Part shown: positions 45,901 through 58,300 of the stretch, in pieces
Layout: each line of letters begins with the position of its first letter
Numbering within the stretch: position 1 is the first letter of the stretch
NCBI GenBank assembly: GCA_030063045.1
Contig: JAQSEB010000032.1
Span: forward strand, 1,054,001 to 1,118,000
Length of the DNA stretch: 64,000 nucleotides
Origin: Pratylenchus scribneri
Taxonomy: Eukaryota > Nematoda > Chromadorea > Rhabditida > Pratylenchidae
Direction: 5' to 3'
Notes under the pieces: generated by a model
Seen by the model: only the letters and a program-made list of their open reading frames with translations
Told to the model about the DNA's origin: nothing
Databases searched by the model: none
Position numbers and translations under genes: made by a program

Positions 45901-48900
45901 ATTGGCAAATAAATGTATAATTGAATGTATCCATCTCGAATATGAGGCGCAGTTTGCGGTGATTCCGTTATTCGAATAACGCCTGGCAAATTCTGCTCCA
46001 AGAAAGGGCCTCCAATTGCGGCAATCACCTCCGAAAGACCTGTAAATTTAATTTTTTTATTTAAAAAAGTAATAATTTTTGGTTTTTTTAATCAATAATT
46101 TTTATTATAATTTTAAAAATATATTTAAAAACAAACCTTGTGCTGCGCCTTGTCGATCCACGGAAGAGGAATCATTCACCAAATTTTCTTTGAGCCAAGG
46201 CATAATGTCGGCTTGAATATTCTCTGAGGTGGTCGCAGCCGAATATTGAACAATTGAGCCAATCGCCTTTGAGGCAACTGTACGAACTTCGGGCACTGGG
46301 TCAGAAAGGGCCTTCTTCAGTCCGGGAATGAGGGATTCCAAATACGGTTCCATGTCTTTTGGATCCACCAGCGAATAAATATTGGCAACAACTTGTGCGG
46401 CCATTCGTCTTGCTTCCGTGTTCCGATCAGCCAAAGCCCTTTAAATATTCAATTATTTATTATTTTATATTAATTTAACCTATAAATGATTGGCATCATC
46501 AATGCAAGTGAGGGCGAATCAATATAATGGACGAATCTGAAAGAATTAATTTTAAATTATTTTAAAAAACAATTTTAAAAAATACTTATTGTTAACAATT
46601 GTCTGAAGGCATGACGCCGTTTTGCCCGGAGGGTCAACCAATGCTTGAATGAGATGCGGACTGATGGCAAGGCATTCGGGATTCTAAAAAAAACAATTTT
46701 TATCAGGGTTTAATTAGATTTTATGAAAGATTTTTTTTGAAAATTTTTAGCCGAATGGGCGACCATTCATTTTCCAAGTTTTAGGTCTCGGGTTCGAATC
46801 CGCTCAGAGGTAGCTAATTTCTTTCAAACTTGGTAACTATGTTTATGCATTTTTTCCCTATATTACAGTATTTCTATAGATGAAATACAGTAATTCGATT
46901 AAAAATGAGGTACTAAGGTGTTTATGTTACCTCAAATTCAAATTATTCACAATATATCTTTCCTCATCCAAACCTGAATGACTTGGGCAATTTGCTTGAG
47001 AGAACGTTCAGCGGCTTTTTGTGTCTTTCCATGGGTATCGCCCAATGCTTCAATCAATTTTGGCACAATGGAAGGCAGGGATGTGGATAATTGCCGGGGA
47101 GCACAATTTGACATTGCGCCGAGTAATTCAGAAGATGCACATTTTGTTCGCCATGAATCATCGTCCAATCCCCTCAACAAAGATGGCAACAATAATTTGA
47201 CACCGTGGGCCGATAGTGAACGCCTAAAGAAATAAATTAAAGAAAAATATAAAAATATTTACATCATTGCTTTAGCCGTATCATCCGCCGTTCGTCGAAC
47301 ATTTTCATTGGAATCACCGAATGCCCCAAGTAAATCAGGCAATAAATGGACGAGATACGGTTCAAATAATTTTCCAATTGTGCTAAAAATATTATTAATT
47401 TAAATTGCTATTTTTCTTAAAAACCTGCAAAACATTTCAATGCAAAGCAGTGCTCCCTCTCGATGTAATGGTTTTTGTTTTTGGGCCAACAATTCTTTCA
47501 ACCGGTTGCTAATGTTCATTTCTTTGATTGAGGAAACGCCCAATCCTTTGATTATACTCGAAATGCCGTATGCCGCCCCCCTCCTTTCCCCATAACTTTC
47601 TGCATTAATCAACAATTTGAACATTTGCTCCACCAATTTTTGGGCATCGGCGCGCAAAAATGGAACGAGTGCTGGAAGGCAACCGGCAACTGCCTCTTGG
47701 ACCTGATTTCAATTTTTATTTAAATTTAAATTAATATAAATTAAACTTGTTGAGATGGAGTGGACAAGGCCGCAATCAACAATGCAACAATTTTTCGCAC
47801 TTTTGCCTCATCTGACTTCAAATATTGGGCCAAAGTGCCAATCAATACGATCAATCCTTGGCGTAAATTGTCATTCTCGGCGGCCGTGTTCAATATATTC
47901 AATTCCCCTTCGATAAATGGAAACAATTCGTCGACCATCATTTCACCAAACTGCAATTTAATTTTTAATAATTAATTAAACATTTTTTTCAAACATTTTT
48001 AATTGTAATTGTCGCCGCTTTTCTCATCAAATTTCGGCACGGTTCCATTCGGTCTTTTAGTCCATCCGGCACAATCAATTTGAGTAATTCCATCACCAAT
48101 GTTGTTTTTTCGGGTAATATTTCAGCCAACAATAAAATTGCTAAAAAAATGTTTGAATTATTTTCCTCTCCTAATAAAATAACCATTTGCAATTCCTGCT
48201 CTTCTCTCCCATGGATCATGTTCATCCCGCAATTTCCGTCCAACCGAATCAAATTGTGCTGGTTCAAACTTTAAATTGAAATTATTTTAAATTATTTAAT
48301 CAATTTTATTAAACCTTTTTCAATTCTAAATATAATTTTCCCAATTCGGCCAATATTTCGGCTGTCTTTTCTGGATATTCTTTCGCCAAATGTTGAATTA
48401 CTTTTCCAGTCTCCTCTCTGACCAATGCCGTCTCATCATTGAAATCCGGCAAAAATTCTTTGTAAAATTCGGCGGAAATTTTCAATTCCAATGTTTTCCA
48501 AAGTTTTTCAGCAATTTCGGCGCATTCTCCATTTGGATCATGTTTTGCGAGGAAAATGACATGTCGAATATATTTTTGCATTTTATTTTCTTCTTTAACA
48601 AAACGGCAAAAGAGGGACGATGAAATAATGGAAATGGCCTAAAAATTGAATTAATTATTCCAAAAAATAAAATAACAAACTTTTAAAATATTTTTTCGCT
48701 TAATTTCGTCCGATTCTTTGAGTCGATTTAAACAATTTTGCAAAAATGTTTGCAATTCTTCATCCTCAATTTTAGCCAAATTGTAATTTGTTTTGAGCAT
48801 TTCCATAAATTTGTTCAGTGAATCCAATAAAATATCCGAATATTCAATTGACGCATCCAAACAAGAAGAATCAACCAAAAGTGAGGCAAGCCGCAAAATT

Positions 48901-50149
48901 GGTAAACCCATCGTTTCTTCTGGCTAAAATTAAAATATTAAAAAATATTATTATTTTTTAAACCTTAATAAAAATTGGATTCATTGCACTTTTGAGGAAA
49001 TTTGCCACTCTAATTCGCAAATCGACATTATATTTTGTGGGAGAATTTATGAAAATTTGTTGGAAAAATGGAAGTAAAAATGCCAATTTTGCGGATGTTA
49101 TTGTGCATTCTTCCTCCGGTGTTTCATTTGTGTCTTCTTCATTCTTAAATGCAAAAAATATTTAAAATTAATTCTAATTTAAATTTTTACCTGATTTTCT
49201 CGTTTTTCGCCTTCATCATAATTTTCTTCTGGTTCCAATTCCTCCTCATCAATAAGATGGGAATAGAAGAAACAAGCGGAGGATAAAAGATGAAAAGATT
49301 GTCGAATTTGTTCTTCCAATGGAGTTTCACACCAATGGTCCATCAAGAATTTGGCATCCAATGCGCGGAGTGTGGAATGAGCAATCAATTTATCTATTAA
49401 AAAATAAAATTATTAATTTTGATAAAAAATAAAAAAATTTACATAGATTATCCTCGGTCACTTCAAAAATGGCATCCCGATAAGATAAATATCCTTTGAC
49501 GGCAATTTTTGACACAAAATTGGATTTAATCAGCGGAACAATTACAGTGTACAAAAATATTATGTGATTGAATGCACCCTTAAATTCATTTAAATTAATA
49601 ATTCAATTTTGGGAATTACCTTCGGATCTTTTTTGCAAGCCATAAAAAGCAATTTTATTTTTTCCTCAAATGTGTCATTCAGTCCTTTTAATTTATTGCG
49701 AATTTCCTAAATAATATTGTTTGAATAAATTTAATCATAAATATAAACCTTTTCTTTTTTGAGCTCCTCTTCCACCGCCTTTTTCTGCTTTTCAGTTAGA
49801 ATTCCAACCTTTCGATTTTTCTCGGCAATTTCCTTCCTTAATTGTAAATCCGCAATTTGTTCTTTGTACGATGCAAAACTATAGTCCCTTTTTACATTTT
49901 TTGGAATTTCGATTACATCAGCATTTCTGAATAATATAAATTATTTAAAAATAAACAATTAATTTCTTACTTATCAATTACTTCTGTGTTGAATAGTTTT
50001 CCATCGGGCGTTTCGTAAATTTTCATTTCTTGTTCATCAACATCCAAATATTTCTTCACATCAATGCTACCAAGTCCCAAAACCACCTTTTCCCAAAGAT
50101 CTTCGGTTTTTGTTGCAGTTTTCGAATTTTCAAGTTTTTTTGATGTCAT
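42957..50149 (-). CDS. gcn-1: GCN1-like HEAT-repeat protein, short form
   Basis: GCN1 binds stalled ribosomes and, through its RWD-binding region, activates the eIF2-alpha kinase GCN2. The N-terminal exon has [18 protein letters not shown], and the next exons [20 protein letters not shown] and [17 protein letters not shown], which in human GCN1 lie roughly 800 residues into the protein. The central eEF3-like HEAT array is very well conserved: [77 protein letters not shown] and [19 protein letters not shown]. Late exons keep [14 protein letters not shown] and [20 protein letters not shown]. It stops soon after ([10 protein letters not shown]), about 280 residues earlier than the human protein. 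About 25 exons. The Met at 50149 opens a frame with no visible upstream exon in the 336-bp gap. Confidence 0.88.
46745..46820 (+). repeat. tRNA-like (SINE-type) element in a gcn-1 intron
   Basis: TTTTAGCCGAATGGGCGACC (A box), then CATTTTCCAAGTTTTAGGTC and a B box in CGGGTTCGAATCCG, then CTCAGAGG. Same family as the minus-oriented copies at 12470, 15955 and 17895. Confidence 0.62.
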
Positions 50150-50485
50150 TTATTGTTTAAATACTCTTTTCTTACCATTTACAAAATGTAAAACAAAAAA
50201 GTGAATTAGGTAATCAAAATATAAAATTGATAATTTTACATTAAAATTATTTTAAATCGATTGCAAATTTATTTTATCAAAATTTAAAGAGAATAACCAA
50301 ATGTGTGTCAAAAGTCTCATGTTTTAAAATGAGCAAAACAATTTAAGTGATTTAATTGAATAATTGTGGGGAACAACAACAAAGTTTGGGAATGTATGGA
50401 TGTCTGAGGAGATCCGTTTAATTTAAAATATGCAAAAATAAATAAAATGTTCCCGTTCATTTTGATCATTTAACTTCATTTAATT
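50150..50485. other. Intergenic spacer
   Basis: AT-rich gap upstream of gcn-1 and downstream of the PAM2 gene stop. No gene seen; too long for a typical SL2 operon gap. Confidence 0.5.
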
Positions 50486-53393
50486 TCAATCCGTTTGTCC
50501 GCCGGCTTGGGAATTTGGGCGATAACGAGCATCCGGATTGCTGCCAAAATAACTTCCATGGCTCGGAGCAGTAAAATAGCGTTGACGATCCACTTGAAAT
50601 TTTGGGCCACCGCCACCACGGCCAGCAAATCCACCCGTCCCAGTACTGCGCCCAGAAGGTTTGTGCCAATTGCTATTGCCATCACCAATAATGTTCGGCT
50701 GATTCGGGATTAAATCCATGCCAACGAGCGGTTGAGGACGTGGCTGACGATCGAGTGGTTGAGGACGTGGCTGACGATTCGGGCCTTGTGGACGGTTCGA
50801 ATAACGCTGGTTGGCATTGTATCCCTGGAAAATATTGTGAAAATTAATATCAAAAATACATTTGAATAAAATTAAACCTGAGCATAATAACGTTGGTTTT
50901 GGTGATCACTTGGCACTTGTGGTTGTTGCTGGTTTTGACGATTAGCAAATTGACGAGGATGATTGCCACCACCACCACCACCAAAATTACGAAGCATTCG
51001 AGGAACTTGACCAAATGTGGATTTACGTTCCGAAATTGCCTGTTGCTGATTGCTCGCTGATAATTGGAATGGCGGACTGAAGCGAGGCGCATTTGGATCG
51101 AGGTTACTTTTCTTCAAATAAAACAATTAGATTATTCCTTAATATAAATATTTATTACCAAAGAAGGTGTATCAGTGTCGGATTCCACCAAAGAATCGTC
51201 ATCTTGAATTCCAATTTGCGAAGCAAGAGGCAAATCTGCTTATTTATTAATATTATTAATTTTAACAAATATTTAAATAAACCTGAAGATTTCTTCCCGT
51301 TTTCCTTTTCTTGTTCAATATTTGCATTGTCTTTCTTATGTTCGCCAACAACTTCATCATTTCCCTTTTGCAAATTCGGTTCAACTTCCTCTTCCTTAAA
51401 TATATTTTTTAATAATTAAAAATAATAATTTAATCTTACGATTTTGTTTTCCTCGATCTCAGCCTGCTGTTTATCAATTGGCTCATCCTCCTTATTAGCA
51501 GTCACAACTAAATATTAAACAAATTATTAAAAAATAATTTAAATTTAATCACCTGGATCCTTTTCTTTGGTCGTTGTTTCCTCTTCGATGCTTTTCACTT
51601 GATTCTCAACAATGGAAGGAGCCAAATTCGTCGATTCTTTATCCTGGGATGACTGCGATTTGTTTTTCCGTTGCCCTCCTTTGCCATCTCGCTGCTTGTT
51701 AACCCGTTCAGTGGACTTCCTCTCCTTCTTCTTTTCTCGCTCAATTGGCTCCTTTTTCTCTTGTTCATCAGTACGATCCTTTTCTTCATGTTCTTTGCGG
51801 TCCTTCTCCTCGCGTTGGCGCTCTTCAATTTTGGCTTTCTGAATTCGTTCAGCTTCCTCAATTTGAATTCTTTTCTTTTCTTCCTGTTCTTTGACTTTCC
51901 GTTCGGCCTCTTCACGTTCCATGCGTTGCTTTTCTTCGCGTTCCTTGACTTTTCGTTCGGCCTCTTCACGTTCCATGCGTTCCTTCTCTTCGCGTTCTTT
52001 GTTTTGCCGTTCAATTTCTTCGCGTTCAATGCGATCTTTCTCCTCCTTTTCTGCTCGTTCCTTCTCTTCCTGTTCTTTGATGAAGCCGTTGAAAATGTCA
52101 TCTTCGTATTCGGTCATTGGAAATTCATCATCTTTAATATTTTATATTTATTGATTTAAAAAATAAAAAACAAACTTTTCAATCGGTTGTACAATTCATC
52201 GCAAGCCTGAACAATGCTCTTTATTGGTTTGAATGGCATGTCTCGCTTGAAGAGGTCATAGAGAGCATTATGCATTTTTTGCGGATCGACAGTGCCCGAT
52301 TCGAATGGATTTGCTGGGTCTTAAATAAAGGAATTTTTATTGTTTAAATATAAAATAAACCTGTCTTCTTCCAAATAATGCGCCACAATTTATGTTCATC
52401 TTTCGATGGCAAAATCGTATGAAGCATTTCCAACATGACATTGATGTTGCTGTCATTCAAGCGCTCAATCAAATCCACAATGAGGTCGCTGATCAATTCA
52501 TTTGGGTCAAATGCCGACGACTCTATAAATAAAAAAAATAAATCATAGATGTGTACCAATTTTAATAAACCTTCTTCTGATTTATCTTCCGCTGAAAGTT
52601 GAGTACATGTTAATTCAGTGGCCATATAGCTGATGTCCTTGAGTTTGCGCGAGCCTCGAAGAGCAGTGCAAATGAGATGACGGAAATTGGCAATGATGAT
52701 GAGCTCATTCTTTTGCGGAAAATAAACATGTGGAACACGCAGAGTGAAAAACACTGGAAGTTGACGAAGAACCTGCAAATTGTAATATTGAATATTTAAC
52801 GTTTACTGCATATTATTTTCAAACCTTGACTGCCATTTCCAATGCAGTTTGATTATTAGCATAGGCCGCATTCATCATAAACAAATTGATAATCGGCTTC
52901 GGTGCAATTGTGATGTAAAATGCAAACTCCCGAATCAATTTTCCAAGTTGACGTTCATCAGTGTTATTGAGAATCTTCTTGATGAGTTCAGTGCTTTCCT
53001 TGTCAAAATTGTTCGCCGGATATTGGTCACGAAGTGCCGGAATTTTATCAGCGGTGTTCTTGAAATGCTCGTGTTCATAAATGTGCTGCATTGCCGAATC
53101 CAAATCAGTTGCTTTCAGGAAGACAAGTTTGAACACCGGCATGTAGTAGCGAAAAATTCGGACATCGACCTCCTGCTTTGCAATGACCAAACAGCTTGTA
53201 GCCCTTAAAATTGAATTTGATTAATATATTCATTTGAATATAAAATTAATACTTTTTGTAGAGATCCATAGGAATGATAATGCAATCGTCCAAATCATTG
53301 CCCAATTTCACAATATTGTCCATCATAATAAGACTGAATGATTTCGCTGTCATGTGGTTGAAAAGTTCTTCCAACTTCTGTATAACGTCCATG
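50486..53393 (-). CDS. PAM2-motif protein with N-terminal helical region and Glu/Arg/Lys coiled coil
   Basis: I do not recognise the parent family. About 330 residues at the N-terminus are helical and well structured (MDVIQKLEELFNHMTAK, MPVFKLVFLKATDLDSAM, LIREFAFYITIAPKPIINLF, LRQLPVFFTLRVPHVYFP, DLIVDLIERLNDSNINVM). Then comes a coiled coil of near-identical units (KEREEKERMEREEAERK repeated), a polar stretch, and the PAM2-type motif SNLDPNAPRFSPPF that binds the MLLE domain of poly(A)-binding protein. The C-terminus is Gln/Asn/Gly/Arg-rich (RNFGGGGGGNHPRQ, two copies of DRQPRPQPL-like sequence, GGFAGRGGGG) like many mRNA-binding proteins. A cytoplasmic role in translation or mRNA decay is an inference from PAM2 and the low-complexity tail. 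The MIF4G fold is possible for the N-terminus but not shown. Confidence 0.72.
51880..52065 (-). repeat. Coding tandem repeat, about 57 bp unit
   Basis: In the coiled-coil exon, CCTCTTCACGTTCCATGCGT and TTCTCTTCGCGTTC-type segments recur as near-identical DNA copies (51900-51930, 51957-51987 and weaker neighbours), showing recent duplication inside the gene. Confidence 0.7.
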
Positions 53394-54214
53394 ATTCAAA
53401 TTTTTATTCGTTGAAATCTTTTTAATTAATATCTATAATATAAAACAAATAATATTGAGTTCGGAATCTATATAAATGCATTTGTCTGTATTTATAAAGT
53501 GTTTCTATCCCTGGTCATGGGTATAAAAATAATTATGATTTCTAGTCTTTTACTGAGTGAGTACTGAGTAAAAGTTATCTTTGTTATTTGTTTCACATGT
53601 TTTTCAATATTTACAAGATTTTTTGACAAAAATTATTCACAAAATTTGATAAAATAGTAAATTTGCATTTTATTTATGCATTTTGCGATGAGTTTGTATA
53701 TTAATTTGACCAGTAGACTGATGACTAATCACTAATCAATGATTTGATGTGGAATGTGATGTGATGATGATGAATAATGATGGATGGCCTAACACGAAAT
53801 GGTGTGTAAAGCAAAATTCTAAAACTTGTTTTTTTGCTTCGTTTTCGAATTTCGATCTTAAATTTGTGTAGTTGTAGTTTATTTTTGGATTAGATGTTTT
53901 CATTTCTCATGTATGAAAAAATCACGATCTTGACACATTTGGAAATAATACATAAAAAATAAGAGGTAGGGATGAAAAAGAATTAAAAATATTTCTCATT
54001 CTCTCATCAGCATGGACAAAAAGGAAAAGAGAAGAGATGAGATTTTTAGAGATTTTTATTTTATAAAAATCGAAAATCCCTAATTTAAAGATTCTGATGA
54101 TTATAATGAAATTGATTGTTGATTTGACATTTAGTAAATAGTTGATTTGATTAAGATTGATTATAATTATTACATATTTAGAGAATTTTTAAAATTACTG
54201 ATTAAAATTGAAAT
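53394..54214. promoter_or_regulatory. Divergent intergenic region
   Basis: 820 bp between the starts of the PAM2 gene (-) and the UBP-finger gene (+). AT-rich; includes TGATGTG repeats near 53745-53765. No gene found. Confidence 0.45.
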
Positions 54215-54720
54215 ATGTCTGATCAAAGTCAAATTGTTTCTGAAGAACCACGAGAATATTTTGCCGTTACGCCATTGGCTACATGCCCTCATGTCAACCA
54301 AATATCGGTATTATTTAATTTAAAAATTAAAAGAAAAACCATAAATTTAGAAGATTGAATTCCCTTCAATTGGATTGGACACAAAGGCAAATTGCGGAAA
54401 ATGTTCAAAAGTTGGCGAAAATTGGGTCTGCCTTCAATGCTTCGAGGTGAATCGAATAAAATAATACAAAAAAAAAAAAAACAAATTTATCTTTTAGGTC
54501 AACTGTTCTCGTTTCGTTGAAGGACATGCATTGGAACATGCAGAATCCACTGAACATCCATTTGCATTGAGCTATTCTTTTCTCCATCTGGTGCTATCCA
54601 TGCAACGCCTATCTTGACAATGATTTGTTCGAATCGGCAAAGGCAGCGGCAATGAAATCGAAATTCGGTGAAGATGAGAATGAGAATCAACAAGTTTGCG
54701 GGACTGACGGATGCCAATAA
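54215..54720 (+). pseudogene. UBP-type zinc finger protein with a frameshift
   Basis: Three exons code a ZnF-UBP module, which binds the free C-terminal tail of ubiquitin in HDAC6, BRAP and USP proteins. Seen: CPHVNQI, then NCGKCSKVGENWVCLQCFEV, NCSRFVEGHALEHAEST and EHPFALSYS. After that the frame runs to an early stop, but the +1 frame continues the family pattern at once with SIWCYPCNAYLDNDLF, then EDENENQQVCGTDGCQ and a stop at 54720. So a one-base change near 54570-54590 separates two halves of one domain. This is either a pseudogene, an assembly error or unusual decoding. Apart from this break the zinc ligands look complete. No deacetylase or protease domain adjoins it. Confidence 0.65.
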
Positions 54721-55399
54721 ATTGGAAAATGGAAAAATATTATTGACTTTCTTTCAATCGTGATCGTGATGATAAAATATATTTCATTGATACTGATATG
54801 TTAATTTATTTGGATTTTGATATTTTCCCATTATATGGATCATTTAAAATAAATTTTTGACCTTCATTCATTTTGTATTATTTTCATCTAAACCATTTAA
54901 TCCTGCAAAATTGGAATTGCTGGTTGTTTTTTTATTTTTGGGTGGAAATTGACAGGTAGAGGGATGACTAATGGCCCGGTTGATGCGAAGCGTTTTCGAT
55001 TTGTTTGCATTAGCACCGCCGTTCCCCAATTCCCCTCATTTCGTCTTGGCGTCCCATCGATCCATTGGGAAGGGGGTGGGTCACTGCTGTGAGCATTGGC
55101 CATTTCCATTTTTGTCCATCCAATTCTTTTTGGTAAAGGTAAAATGTGAGCTTAAATGCCCTAGCTTATTCCTATGTTCCATTTTGGCCAATTAATTTGC
55201 ATCTGTTCAATTATTTTCCAATTTGTTTCTTCCCAATTTCCTCTCCAAGAGGAGCCACCAACACGTGAATTTGATCTTTGGCATCCATTTGGGTTAGCTT
55301 AATTACCAAATTATTTTGATGGCATTTTTCAAGCACAACCACAACGAGGAAACCTGGATTGGTTATTTTTTTTGCATTGGAAATTCCATTCTCAAAATA
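54721..55399. other. Intergenic or 5' exons of the gliotactin-like gene
   Basis: Start of the next gene is unresolved. A frame with QEEPPTREFDLWHPFG (about 55240-55290) followed by a 41-bp intron could be an upstream exon. Open frames on the minus strand (to 55528) overlap it and are probably shadows. Confidence 0.35.
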
Positions 55400-58300
55400 T
55401 TCTTTCAAAGGATCAAAGAGAAGGTGAAGTCCTCGTTCGACTCTCCGTTGGTGAAATTGTTGGTCACAGTTTGACAATCCAAAATTTGCCGTGGACACCA
55501 AACCAAGGTCCGAATGAGCAAATCCCATTTGACCGATTCCATCCGGAGCCTAATCCGCTCCCATCAAGGAATAATGTGACCATATTCACTTTTGTAATCG
55601 GATAACATTCACTCAAATAATTCACCAATTGTTTTTTGCTAACATTTTAGTTAGGAATACCGTATGCTGAGCCTCCAATTAGCGAACGACGATTCAAGGT
55701 GGGAAATAAAGAGGGAATTCCGTTGATTATTAGAACATTGCTTTCCCAATTAATAGCCACCTCAACAACTTGTCCGTGAGTTTTTTCCTTTTCACAATTC
55801 TCTCTTCTAATATTTTGCCTGAATCCACATCCACATAGACTTGCCGGGCCAATCCCCATTCTCTGCTTTCGAATTGCCGGCTTCTTGCGCCCAAGACGTC
55901 GAAACACGTCAAACACTTTTGGTCAACCAACCATATCCGTATCGAGTCAGCGAGGATTGCCTTTATTTGAATATTTACTCTCCCGGAGTGGTCAGTCAAT
56001 TCGCCATCCCAAAAACCATTTCCCCTCAAAAAAGTCATCCTCAACGGTCCAAAGTGCCTTTCCCGTCATGATATTCTTCCATGGCGGCAATTTCCAAACT
56101 GGTTCTGCCAATGATTGGCCGGGTCACATTTTGGCATCTCGCGGCATTGTTGTTGTCAATATTAATTATCGGCTTAGCGCTTTTGGTAGAGAATTGTGGG
56201 AAAAATTGACTGATTAATTTGTCAAAGGATTCATGAGTTTGGGCGATGAAAGAACCGGCAATTATGGGATTCAGGATCAAAGAGTAGCATTACAATGGAT
56301 TCAACAACATATTCACACATTTGGAGGCGATCCACAGGCAGTCACAATTAGTCAGCCTTCTTTTCCAATTTGGCGTTAATTTCCCTTTTTTCCATTAGTT
56401 GGCCATGATGCCGGTGCAGTCAGTGCCGGCATTCACATGTTGAGTCCTTTGTCAAAGAGTTATTCATTTTTTGAATATCAAATAAATTTGATTTCATTGG
56501 CACAGATCTTTTCCGCGGAGTTGTGGCCATGTCCGGTGCCGAAGTCTCATATCATTCGACGATTGGGAAGCCCGCATTAGGCAAGTTTTTTCTCACCATT
56601 TCCCCTTTTTAACCAATCCAGCTTTCAACAATACAATGAAATTGGGTCGTTATTTGGGATGCGTTCATCCAGTGGCAAATGAAGTGTACGTCCACTTTAG
56701 GATTCTGAATTCCCCATCATAAATAATTCAAATAAGGATGCATCCTAATTTATCGCTATTTAATTCATCAAGGACTATAAACAAATTTTGATGTTTTTAT
56801 TATCAAATGGAAAAGCAGACTATTAGTTATATTTTATTTAAATTCATTCAAAATTGATGAAATTTTGCCGAAAAACCAATGGAAATTTCGCTAATCCATA
56901 TAGTAACCGTCTAAACCAATTTAAATAAAATTAATTTCATTGGATAGCCAACAGTTTGATCTTTAATTTGATAGTAAAATCCATATAATTGGTTCACTTG
57001 AGTTCATTGCTTCACTTAAATAACCCCTTTGTTAAAGATGGAATTGCATATTGACTCGCTCCACCAACGACATTGTTCAAGCACTTTCGCCCACCACCGT
57101 TCCATCAATTCCCGTTCGTGCTTCCCTTCAATTCATTCATCCCATCAAAAAATTCCCAACAGATTGAATTCAACCGTTATTTGTTCATGCCATCTTTGGA
57201 TGGCCGTGAATTGTCGGCACATCCTCTTTGGTTGTTGAACAATGTTCAAAATGGATTGGCCAATATCTTTTCCGTTCCATATTTGACGGGATTGAATCGA
57301 GAGGATGGAGTCGAGGTCATTTTTGAGGATCGAACATTAGGTCAACAATTTGGTTTTTATTTCAAATGCCCGTCGAATTTTGCAGGAGAATTCACGGATT
57401 TCCTTCAAATCACCCATTTATATATGCGAAGTTGGATTGTGGAATATGCCTTCAGGCACAATTACACAATGAATAAGGAGGCAATTGTGGAGGCCATCGA
57501 ATCATTCTACACCTATTGGCCAGACCCTTCGGATGTTTGGCGAATTCGTGAACGATTCATTGAATTGTTGACGGACGCATATTACACCCAACCAATCACC
57601 CAATCTGCACATCTTCATTCCGCAACTGGCTCCAGAACATGGCTTTACGTGAATTCATATAATTTCTCAAAACAACGTGAAAATACAATAATAACCCCTA
57701 ATGGAGAGGTGCCTCATTTTCCTGCATGGGCTGGTTTGGAATGAGAGGATTAAAAAGAGGGATAATGTTTTTTTGGATAGGGAGTTGCCATGAATGCGAT
57801 TTGTACCTACTCTTTGGTTTTCCATTTATGCCCAATGAATTGTTGCCAAAACAATTTGCCAATGTGGAATGGTTGGACGTGGATCGAAATGCCAGCCAAC
57901 TTTTTTCCTCCTTCATCCGCAAATTCGTCAAATATTCGTTTGTGTTTTTCTCCGGCCAAATATGGAGTCACAATTCCCATTTAGTGACCCAAATTTGCCC
58001 GGGGATGGTTCCTGGCTGGCTCATCAACCCCGTGCCCATTGGTACATGGAATTCAACTATAGTCGAGGCCAAAGTTTGGCAATGCCTGGCCAACTTCATC
58101 GAGACTATCGATTCGAATCGGTGGCATTCTGGGAAAATTACATTCCAGCAGTTAATCTCAAATTACTTCAAATTTATTAAATTTTCCCTATTAAAAGTTG
58201 GTCAACTATATGACAACCACATTTGCCCCTGAGGAGGGAAGTGTTCGAAACGAATTGACCCTGTTCAAGGCACTTTTTGCCATCTCAATCCTCTTCGGAA

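Noticed and set aside
54971..55195. Open frame starting MARLMRSVFDLFALA as signal peptide of the gliotactin-like gene
   Set aside because: The frame does not join the esterase exons through a convincing donor, so it was not used as the start.
55211..55528. Minus-strand open frame with VVVVLEKCHQNNLVIKL
   Set aside because: It overlaps the first clear esterase exon on the plus strand, has no neighbouring exons, and matches no family I know.
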